In this document: positions 8,930-15,569 of the stretch, in pieces | How positions within the stretch are numbered: position 1 is the stretch's first letter | Layout: each line of letters begins with the position of its first letter | From: an uncultured Clostridia bacterium | Lineage (GTDB): Bacteria; Bacillota; Clostridia; TANB77; CAG-508 | Assembly (NCBI GenBank): GCA_934122085.1 | Contig: CAKOVS010000013.1 | Location: 1-41,109, forward strand | Direction of reading: 5' to 3' | DNA length: 41,109 nt | Notes under the pieces: model-generated | What the model saw: the letters and a program-made list of their open reading frames with translations, nothing else | Database searches by the model: none | Told to the model about the DNA's origin: nothing | Program-made: the position numbers and the translations under genes

Positions 8930-9925
8930 CTATTCTCCTTTCATTATTTTTTCTGCAATACTTGCATTAAACACTTCTTGTGGAATATATAATTTATTTT
9001 CAAATATATATTTTAATTTTTCTTGATAATTTTTATCAAATTCTTTTAAGAATTCTTCATTATTTTTTAAATTATAAATTTGGTTTGTTCTTATTTTATT
9101 TGGATTTTTTTCTATATCTAATATTTTTTGATATCCTGTTTTATAGGCTTTTATATTATATTGTGAATACTTACCTTTTAACTGTTCATAAATGTTTATT
9201 CCTTCATAATCAATATCTCCAAAATATTCAATTATGTTATTTTCTAATTTAAAATTATTGATAAATTCAAAGCTTTTTAATATCTTTTTTCCTTCTCCAT
9301 ATATGACTAAATATATATCTTTATATTTAGTTGTTTTTACTGCATTTTGTATTGTCCAGAATGTATCTTTGTTTTCTATTATTAAAATTTTTCCTTTACA
9401 AAATTCTTTGTTTTCATAATAAAAAAATGGCTCATAAGTTTCATAACATTTTAAATCTTGTAATGTTAATCCAAGCTTTTTTATTATATCTTCTCTTTCT
9501 TTTAGCAATTTTTCGTTTTGAAATATTTGATATGATCTTTCGTTTATTATTAAGACATCTTCTATTGGTTCAGAAATAAATTTACTTATTGAATTAATAA
9601 TTTCTTTGTCTTTTTGATATTCTTTTGTATTTTTTAAATAATAGTCTATTTTAAACTTATTTGATAAATTTATAATTTCTTGTTTGACATCTGCATTTTC
9701 TTGTTTTATTATTTTATATTTTTCTGAAATTCCTTCTACATTTGTTTTTGATGTTTTTTGTGGTTCTATATATCTCTCTTGAATTAACTTTTCAATTTCG
9801 TTTTTTAGTGTTTTTTCATTTTGTGGAGTGTATTCAAGATTTAGGTTTTCTCTTATTTCTTTTATGTTTATTGTTTTTGATTTTTTAGATTTTATTAGTA
9901 CTATTATTTGTTCTTTTATTTCCAT
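8930..9925 (-). CDS. jetD: Wadjet JetD, Toprim-fold nuclease (DUF2220-like)
   Basis: The nuclease subunit that cleaves plasmid DNA after the SMC complex has captured a circle. Residues 1-55 form a predicted winged helix. The C-terminal half is a Toprim fold: the metal-binding glutamate is E184 in IENKDTF, and the DxD pair is D237/D239 in GDIDYEG; a C-terminal IPQEVF motif matches the family's PQE signature. At 331 residues it is shorter than many JetD proteins (near 400) and lacks a recognisable DUF3322 domain, which argues against type I Wadjet. It is the first gene of the operon here, behind the promoter at 9962-9990, with a weak AAAGG ribosome binding site. Confidence 0.85.
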   Translation of the reverse strand: MEIKEQIIVLIKSKKSKTINIKEIRENLNLEYTPQNEKTLKNEIEKLIQERYIEPQKTSKTNVEGISEKYKIIKQENADVKQEIINLSNKFKIDYYLKNTKEYQKDKEIINSISKFISEPIEDVLIINERSYQIFQNEKLLKEREDIIKKLGLTLQDLKCYETYEPFFYYENKEFCKGKILIIENKDTFWTIQNAVKTTKYKDIYLVIYGEGKKILKSFEFINNFKLENNIIEYFGDIDYEGINIYEQLKGKYSQYNIKAYKTGYQKILDIEKNPNKIRTNQIYNLKNNEEFLKEFDKNYQEKLKYIFENKLYIPQEVFNASIAEKIMKGE

Positions 9926-9961
9926 TTTTATACCTTTCTTTAAGGTTATTTTTTCAGTTAC

Positions 9962-9990
9962 ATCATATCATAAAAGCCTTGAAAAATCAA
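9962..9990 (-). promoter_or_regulatory. SigA promoter of the jet operon
   Basis: Minus strand TTGATT (9985-9990), 17-base spacer, TATGAT (9962-9967). The jetD start lies about 30 bases downstream of the expected transcription start. This is the only good promoter ahead of the four jet genes. Confidence 0.65.
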
Positions 9991-10000
9991 GAACTTTATT

Positions 10001-10036
10001 TCCACCATTTATACCACCATTTATACCACCATTTAA
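10001..10036. repeat. 12-bp tandem repeat, three units
   Basis: Three near-identical units of ACCACCATTTAT (first unit starts TCC, last ends TAA) lie immediately upstream of the jet operon promoter. No coding frame with a ribosome binding site uses them. Confidence 0.75.
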
Positions 10037-10040
10037 GAAC

Positions 10041-10170
10041 TAAGCGACGCAGTTGCCCTTTGTTCTCGTCCGATTTGAGTTTTTGACTAAAAGGAGAAAA
10101 TCTCAAAGGGATAGCAATTGTAGCTTTTATATACTAGGAAGTTCGGAGAACTTTCCTAGTATATAAAAAG
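10041..10170. repeat. Composite structured repeat element, long copy
   Basis: A block with locally higher GC (GCGACGC, CTCGTCCG) in AT-rich surroundings. The first part, 10044-10124, can fold as an imperfect long hairpin (GCAGTTGC near 10049 against GCAATTGT near 10114; CCCTTTG 10056-10062 against CAAAGGG 10104-10110), with an alternative TTTGAG/CTCAAA pairing (10074-10079 with 10102-10107) that shares the right arm. The second part, 10124-10170, is a 20-bp palindrome with a three-base GGA loop and a one-base bulge. The segment 10112-10169 recurs at 13406-13464. No coding capacity is evident. Confidence 0.75.
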
Positions 10171-10175
10171 ATAAC

Positions 10176-10203
10176 CTCATAATTAATATCCACTAATTAT
10201 GAG
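10176..10203 (-). terminator. Candidate intrinsic terminator of malQ
   Basis: Stem arms CTCATAATTA (10176-10185) and its complement (10194-10203) with an 8-base loop, seven bases after the malQ stop codon. On the minus strand the T-run follows after GGTTATC and merges with the repeat element. The stem is AT-rich, so strength is uncertain. Confidence 0.5.
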
Positions 10204-10210
10204 ATGTATT

Positions 10211-11530
10211 TTAATAATCTTTTATTCTTACTTTTAAATCATCAAAATTAATCAATTTCCAAGACCAATTTTGATCACTTTCAACTCCTGGCACATTAAT
10301 TCTAGAATTTTCATCAAGTCCTAAAATATCCTGAACCATTATTACTGGAATTTTTGCCTTACATTTTGATAAATATTGCATAATGCCAATATTTATATTT
10401 ATATCATAACATTCATTCTTTCTTAAAAATTCTTTTAATTTCCATTTATGTTCATCATCTAAAGTTTTATACCAACCATATATTGTATTACAATCATGAT
10501 TTCCTGGAAAAACTAGTACATTTTCAGTTTCATTATCTCTATCATACAAATTATCTAAATCTATAGTAAATTGTAATATTTTCTGTCTTGTAAATCCATA
10601 ATGTTCTCTTAGTTTTATTGTTTCTTCTCGTATTTCCCCTAAATCTTCTATTATAAAGTTTTCAATATTTACATTTTTTTCTTTAAATAATTCATCAAAA
10701 AATCCATAACTTAGTCCATCTACATATGTTCCTTCTTTACCTGTTTTTCCTAATGGTATTCTAAAAAATGAATCATATCCTCTAAAATAATCGATTCTTA
10801 CTTTATCAAATAATTTTAAATGATACTTAAATCTTTTTATTAAATATTGATAATTATCTTTTTTTATATTTTCTACATTATATACAGGACTATTCCATTT
10901 TTGACCATTTTCATTAAAATAATCTGGTGGTGTTCCTGCTTCAAATGTAAATTTTCCATTTTCCATTTCAAAATATTCTGGATGATATTTAGTTTCAACT
11001 GATTCAAATACTGGATATACTGGCATATCTCCAATAATTTGAACATTTTTAGAATTAGCATAATATTTCAATTCCATCCATTGTTTATATAATATATATT
11101 GTAAAAATAAATAATAATCTTTTTCGTTTTCTGTCTTTTTACTCATGAACTCTGCATATTCATTTATTTCTTGTAATATTATGAATTCATAATATTCATT
11201 ATTAGGTCTAAAATTTCTATATGCTTCTTTATAATATTTTTCTTTAAAATTATCATATATTACTCTATCTTTGTTTTCTCTTATTTCTGCATTTTGTATT
11301 AATTTTTCTTCTTTTAATTTGTCTAATGAAATATAATCTTCTTCCAATGCATAATAACTTACTGGAGAATATGGGTGTTTATCACATTCGTTTATTGGTA
11401 ATATTTCCCAGTATTTTATATTATTTTCACTTAATATATCTATAAACTGATATGCTTCATATCCAAAGTCTCCTATTCCATATTTACTTGGAAGTGAAAA
11501 AATTGGAAGTAAAATTCCTTTTTCTTTCAT
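10211..11530 (-). CDS. malQ: 4-alpha-glucanotransferase (amylomaltase, GH77)
   Basis: A cytosolic disproportionating enzyme that transfers alpha-1,4-glucan segments between maltodextrins and releases glucose. The GH77 catalytic set is visible: nucleophile D247 in VRIDYFRG, acid/base E295 in IIEDLGE and D346 in FPGNHDCNT, plus GDMPVYP near 168. At 439 residues it is shorter than typical bacterial MalQ (about 500), and the usual THDNDT motif reads GNHDCNT, so substrate preference could differ. It stands alone with its own promoter (11571-11599) and terminator. It would feed hexose into the glycolytic genes that follow in the window. Confidence 0.9.
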   Translation of the reverse strand: MKEKGILLPIFSLPSKYGIGDFGYEAYQFIDILSENNIKYWEILPINECDKHPYSPVSYYALEEDYISLDKLKEEKLIQNAEIRENKDRVIYDNFKEKYYKEAYRNFRPNNEYYEFIILQEINEYAEFMSKKTENEKDYYLFLQYILYKQWMELKYYANSKNVQIIGDMPVYPVFESVETKYHPEYFEMENGKFTFEAGTPPDYFNENGQKWNSPVYNVENIKKDNYQYLIKRFKYHLKLFDKVRIDYFRGYDSFFRIPLGKTGKEGTYVDGLSYGFFDELFKEKNVNIENFIIEDLGEIREETIKLREHYGFTRQKILQFTIDLDNLYDRDNETENVLVFPGNHDCNTIYGWYKTLDDEHKWKLKEFLRKNECYDININIGIMQYLSKCKAKIPVIMVQDILGLDENSRINVPGVESDQNWSWKLINFDDLKVRIKDY

Positions 11531-11570
11531 ATTCTTTTGTTCCTTTCTTTTTTGGCTTTTGTTTAAAATA

Positions 11571-11599
11571 ATTATATATTAACAAGTTTATTTTTTCAA
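11571..11599 (-). promoter_or_regulatory. SigA promoter of malQ
   Basis: Minus strand TTGAAA (11594-11599), 17-base spacer, TATAAT (11571-11576). A leader of about 35 bases leads to the malQ start. Confidence 0.65.
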
Positions 11600-11642
11600 T
11601 AGATATTATATTAAATTTGTTCGACAAAATTTATTTTTTTGT

Positions 11643-11693
11643 ACCCAAAAAAGAACAAGTGAAATTCTATTAAAGAATCTCACTTGTTCTTTT
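11643..11693 (-). terminator. Intrinsic terminator of the propeller-like gene
   Basis: A stem of about 14 bp, AAAAGAACAAGTGA with its complement (arms 11649-11662 and 11680-11693), with a T-run on the minus strand. It starts a few bases after the stop codon at 11697. Confidence 0.8.
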
Positions 11694-11696
11694 AAA

Positions 11697-13292
11697 TTAC
11701 AACTTAACAATCATAATTAAGTTTCCATCTTGATCATAAATATCTTCAAAAGCCTCCATTTTACCATTATTATTTTTTTGATATTTTGCATAATAATAAT
11801 GATTAAATGTTATTTTGTCATACTTTATCGGAATAAGTTCATTAAAGCCATGGAACTCCATAGCTCCATTTTCTTCTTCCAAATGTTCCAATACTCCGTA
11901 ATGTCCTTTTCTTTTAACAAGTACAATAAGTTCCCAACAATCTTCTAAAACTCTGATTTCTTCACAACCAAATTTATAGACTTTTTTAGAAACTAAATCA
12001 TACTCAAAATATTCACCTCCATTATCAGATTTATTGAAAATAATATCTTCATATAAAATGTCGTTATCAGTATCAAATACAACAGGAAATAGCTTGTTCC
12101 CAGAATAATCATAAACCTCAAAGGTTGTCAAACTATTATAGACTCTTACATAGTCATCATAAAAATCAAAATCTACACCTTTGAAACTTGCTTTTAATTC
12201 TCCTTTCGAATTAAATACTAACAAACCTTCTTCTTCAGAGTCAACAATAATTCCTAAAGCAAAATACATATGATTTTTCTTCATCATTTTATAAATTGCT
12301 TTATACAGTGTTTTTCCACTATAATCAAATATCTCCCATCTAATTGTATGGGGTGTTTTAAATATAGTAAGTGCTTTCACAAACTCAATTGCTATCCAAT
12401 TTTCTGTTTGAAAAAACGAAACATTAGAGTTTTTTTCATGGGTTACTGCTGTTTTTATATAGTCTCCATTCAAGGAATAAAAGCGAAAAGCTTTTTCGCT
12501 ATTTTCCTTAACAATAAAGACTCTTTCATATCTATAAACACATTCTCCTTCTTGAATCTGAATACCATTATATTCAAAATTTTCTTTTGACTTTTCCTCC
12601 TTATTTTCATTAATAATTTGTACTAATCCATCAGAAATATTCTTTGCTAATACTATTCCTTTAAAAGTTACAATTGTCCAGCCACCATTTTCTTTTATTA
12701 ACATATTTTCGCCGGGTCCAAACCAATAACAATTTTCTTCAAGAAAATCATTAAAACTTTGTGTACCATCAAAATTAGAAATTGTTCCTAAAAATGCATC
12801 TGTCAATGTATTATAGATTTTCAATTCATTTTTTGCATTTTTGATAATCAAATAATGATAAGATTCCCAAACTGTAGAACCGGATTCAATTTTACCTAAG
12901 TTAGGAAAGCCTTTATCAGAACTAGAAACTGCTTGTATTTTTCTAAAACCTTTATAAAAAGGCTTCTTAATTAATCTTCCAAGTCTTTTAAGTTCTTGAA
13001 TTCCTTCTTCTCCTTCTACATCATATTTTTGAATAACATTGCCTTCGTAATCTTTAACATAATATACACCATTGTTAAACACAATAAACATTTTTTCTCC
13101 GAATACAATATTGTAGTTCAGAGCCTTTTCATTTATCAGGTCTGATACCTCTCCAAATGATACTTCTCCGAGTAATTTTCCCTTCATATTGTATATCCGA
13201 ACTGATTTTTTACCTCCAAAAATAACAACACATTTTGCAGAGATAAACATTCTTTCTCCAACATTCAAAGCAGGTACATTAATCTTTTCCAT
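11697..13292 (-). CDS. Unrecognised protein with beta-propeller-like repeats
   Basis: A 531-residue soluble protein with no signal peptide or membrane segment. I do not recognise a family. It contains at least eight loosely repeated beta-strand units of the form aromatic-x-Asp/Asn-x-x-Gly-x-hydrophobic, for example VRIYNMKGKLLGEV, YYVKDYEGNVIQKY, WEIFDYSGKTLYKA, FEVYDYSGNKLFPV and EDIYDQDGNLIMIV, which suggests a beta-propeller or WG-repeat-like fold. Its codon use is less AT-extreme than its neighbours, and it is bracketed, together with malQ, by two copies of a repeat element, so recent acquisition is possible. It has its own promoter and terminator. The ATG at 13292 is preceded by AAAGGA. 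Function unknown; a protein-binding scaffold is plausible. Confidence 0.7.
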   Translation of the reverse strand: MEKINVPALNVGERMFISAKCVVIFGGKKSVRIYNMKGKLLGEVSFGEVSDLINEKALNYNIVFGEKMFIVFNNGVYYVKDYEGNVIQKYDVEGEEGIQELKRLGRLIKKPFYKGFRKIQAVSSSDKGFPNLGKIESGSTVWESYHYLIIKNAKNELKIYNTLTDAFLGTISNFDGTQSFNDFLEENCYWFGPGENMLIKENGGWTIVTFKGIVLAKNISDGLVQIINENKEEKSKENFEYNGIQIQEGECVYRYERVFIVKENSEKAFRFYSLNGDYIKTAVTHEKNSNVSFFQTENWIAIEFVKALTIFKTPHTIRWEIFDYSGKTLYKAIYKMMKKNHMYFALGIIVDSEEEGLLVFNSKGELKASFKGVDFDFYDDYVRVYNSLTTFEVYDYSGNKLFPVVFDTDNDILYEDIIFNKSDNGGEYFEYDLVSKKVYKFGCEEIRVLEDCWELIVLVKRKGHYGVLEHLEEENGAMEFHGFNELIPIKYDKITFNHYYYAKYQKNNNGKMEAFEDIYDQDGNLIMIVKL

Positions 13293-13357
13293 AATGATGT
13301 CCTTTCTGTCTTGATATTTATGTTTTTCTATAAGGCTTCTTGAGCCTCATCTTGGCT

Positions 13358-13386
13358 ATTATATCATGTATTTTATGTAAAATCAA
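13358..13386 (-). promoter_or_regulatory. SigA promoter of the propeller-like gene
   Basis: Minus strand TTGATT (13381-13386), 17-base spacer, TATAAT (13358-13363). A short AGGCT/AGCCT hairpin lies in the leader near 13332-13348. Confidence 0.65.
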
Positions 13387-13405
13387 TTAATTTTTTAAAA
13401 AGAGC

Positions 13406-13464
13406 TAGCGATTGTAGCTTTTATATACTAGGAAGTTCGAAGAACTTTCCTAGTATATAAAAAA
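13406..13464. repeat. Second, shorter copy of the palindromic repeat
   Basis: Matches 10112-10169 with only a few differences (one A/G change in the flank, GGA versus GAA in the loop, one extra A at the end). It contains the same 20-bp palindrome TTTTATATACTAGGAAGTTC with its complement and the same single-base bulge. It lacks the upstream structured part of the long copy. It directly abuts the T-run of the enolase terminator. Confidence 0.85.
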
Positions 13465-13489
13465 GCAAGAAACTTTTTTAGTCTCCTGC
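13459..13489 (-). terminator. Intrinsic terminator of the glycolytic cluster after eno
   Basis: On the minus strand a 9-bp stem GCAGGAGAC/GTTTCTTGC (two G-T pairs) with a TAAAAAA loop, followed at once by six T. It lies 25 bases after the eno stop codon. Confidence 0.85.
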
Positions 13490-13513
13490 CTTTATTTCTG
13501 ACACAAAGTCAAA

Positions 13514-14821
13514 TTATTTTATTATTGCTTTTCTTCCTAAATATTGAGCAACATCACCTAATTGATGTTCGATATTTAATAATCTGTTGTATTTAGCAAC
13601 TCTATCTGTTCTACATGGTGCACCTGTTTTGATTTGTCCAGCATTCATTGCAACTGCAACATCTGCTAATGTTGTATCTTCTGTTTCACCACTTCTGTGT
13701 GATACAACAGCTGTCATTCCATGTTTATTAGCTAATTCGATAGCATCTAATGTTTCTGTTAATGTTCCAATTTGGTTTAATTTGATTAATATACTATTTG
13801 TTACACCTAAATCAATACCTTTTTGTAATCTCTTCATATTTGTTACAAATAAGTCATCACCAACTAATTGGATTCTTGATCCTAATCTGTCTGTTAGTTT
13901 TTTCCATCCAGCCCAGTCTTCTTCTGCTAAACCATCTTCGATTGAGATAATTGGATATCTGTTTACTAAATCTTCTAAGAAGTCTATCATTTCATCTTCT
14001 GTTTTTGTAACACCTATTTTCCAGAAATGATATTGTCCTTCTTTTCCTATTTTCTTTGCTTCATCATATAATTCTGTTGCAGCAACATCTAATGCTAAAG
14101 CAACTTCTTCACCTGGTTTATATCCAGCTTTTTCAATAGCTTCCATTATTAATTGAAGTGCTTCATCTTCATCTTTAACATTTGGTGCAAATCCACCTTC
14201 ATCACCAACACCTGTTCCTAATCCTTTTGATTTTAAAACTGCTTTTAAGTTGTGATAAATTTCAGCACACATACGTAAACATTCAGAGAATGATTTTGCT
14301 CCAACTGGCATAATCATAAATTCTTGTACACTTAATGTTGAATCAGCATGTTTACCACCATTCATGATGTTCATCATTGGAACTGGCATAACTTTTGCAT
14401 TTGGTCCACCAATATAGTTATATAATTCCATCCCTAATGATGCAGCAGCAGCTTTAGCACAAGCTAATGATACACCTAATGTAGCATTTGCTCCTAATAC
14501 ACCTTTGTTTTCTGTTCCATCTAATTCGATAAGCATTTTATCGATTCCAGCTTGGTCATAAACATTCATTCCTTCTAGTTTTGGAGCTATAACTGAGTTA
14601 ACATTTTCTACAGCTTTTAAAACTCCTTTTCCTAAATATCTTGATTTATCACCATCTCTTAATTCAACAGCTTCAAAGCTTCCTGTTGATGCTCCAGATG
14701 GAACCATTGCTACACCATGTGATCCATCAAATGTTGTAACTTCAACTTGTACAGTTGGATTTCCTCTTGAATCTAATACCTCTAATGCTTCTACACTTTC
14801 AATTTCTAAATAATCTTTCAT
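13514..14821 (-). CDS. eno: Enolase
   Basis: Phosphopyruvate hydratase, converting 2-phosphoglycerate to phosphoenolpyruvate in the cytosol; 435 residues, the normal bacterial length. Family landmarks are DSRGNPTVQVEV at the N-terminus, PSGASTGSFEAVELRDGD, the Mg-binding aspartate and glutamates including SIEDGLAEEDW and GDDLFVTN, the catalytic lysine in ILIKLNQIGT, and VVSHRSGETEDT. It is the last gene of the gap-to-eno cluster and is followed by a strong terminator. The start is supported by AGGAAGGA upstream of the ATG. Nothing unusual in the protein itself. Confidence 0.98.
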   Translation of the reverse strand: MKDYLEIESVEALEVLDSRGNPTVQVEVTTFDGSHGVAMVPSGASTGSFEAVELRDGDKSRYLGKGVLKAVENVNSVIAPKLEGMNVYDQAGIDKMLIELDGTENKGVLGANATLGVSLACAKAAAASLGMELYNYIGGPNAKVMPVPMMNIMNGGKHADSTLSVQEFMIMPVGAKSFSECLRMCAEIYHNLKAVLKSKGLGTGVGDEGGFAPNVKDEDEALQLIMEAIEKAGYKPGEEVALALDVAATELYDEAKKIGKEGQYHFWKIGVTKTEDEMIDFLEDLVNRYPIISIEDGLAEEDWAGWKKLTDRLGSRIQLVGDDLFVTNMKRLQKGIDLGVTNSILIKLNQIGTLTETLDAIELANKHGMTAVVSHRSGETEDTTLADVAVAMNAGQIKTGAPCRTDRVAKYNRLLNIEHQLGDVAQYLGRKAIIK

Positions 14822-14839
14822 AAAAAATACTTCCTTCCT

Positions 14840-15508
14840 TTACATTTTTTGACTTAAAATTTGATTAACAATTTTTTTATTTTCTTCTTGCTTTGCAAGA
14901 TAGTCAACTCTTTGATTTTCCTCAACATCTGTTGTATCATATTTTACTATATTTACTTGTCTTTTTAAGTAAATTCCAGTAATATATTCATCAGATTTCG
15001 GAACTTCTAAATTTCTAGTAGATAAATATTTATTAAATGCTTTTTCTTCTTTTTTTCCACATGGTTCTATATGTAAATATTTTTTTCTCCAATATATATG
15101 GTGATCATAATATTCATCTTGGCCACCTAACAAATTATCATAGCAAAATGTGTATGTTATTCTATCATTTTTTATTGATATTGTTAAATTTGACCATACT
15201 TTTTGATTTGTTTTTCTAAATTCTTCTCTTAGTTCTTTTATTTCATCATATAAAAGTTCTACTAGTTTTAAATATTCTTCCTCTTCTATATTGTACTTGT
15301 TTGGGACTTCATATACATTTATAAATTTTCTTTTTAAAATTCCTCTTGGCATAAAATAGAAATACATTTCTCCAACTTGAACTTTTCCAAGTCTTTCTAT
15401 TATTGATGCATATAGGTATAATTCATCCCATTTTCCAGGTACTATATTGAAAAGCTTTCTTTGTATATTTTCATATAATTCTTTAATTTTTTTAGTATTA
15501 TTAATCAC
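14840..15508 (-). CDS. YezG-like (DUF600) immunity-type protein
   Basis: A 222-residue protein whose N-terminal 130 residues match the YezG/DUF600 antitoxin pattern: ELYENIQ then VPGKWDELYLYASI, GEMYFYFMPRG, ELREEFRKTNQKVWSNLTISI and a following CYDNL. In Bacillus this family neutralises LXG polymorphic nuclease toxins such as YeeF. The C-terminal 80 residues are extra. The start codon is GTG at 15508 with GGTGG six bases upstream. It lies between gpmI and eno with only 18 bases to eno, and no toxin gene is visible anywhere in the window, so it is an orphan immunity-type gene embedded in a glycolytic cluster. Confidence 0.7.
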   Translation of the reverse strand: MINNTKKIKELYENIQRKLFNIVPGKWDELYLYASIIERLGKVQVGEMYFYFMPRGILKRKFINVYEVPNKYNIEEEEYLKLVELLYDEIKELREEFRKTNQKVWSNLTISIKNDRITYTFCYDNLLGGQDEYYDHHIYWRKKYLHIEPCGKKEEKAFNKYLSTRNLEVPKSDEYITGIYLKRQVNIVKYDTTDVEENQRVDYLAKQEENKKIVNQILSQKM

Positions 15509-15569
15509 TTTTATCCACCCTTATTTATAGCGGGTTTTGAATTTTTTCGCTATTAATAGTTTATAATTC

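Noticed and set aside
9828..10043. Plus-strand frame ending in PPFIPPFIPPF across the tandem repeat
   Set aside because: It overlaps jetD in antisense, lacks a ribosome binding site, and the repeat alone explains the periodic peptide.
10001..10170. CRISPR array near the Wadjet operon
   Set aside because: The 12-bp units are contiguous with no spacers, and the palindromic element occurs once here; no cas gene is present.
15509..15569. Terminator after gpmI from TAGCG/CGCTA
   Set aside because: Only five base pairs with a long loop and no T-run.
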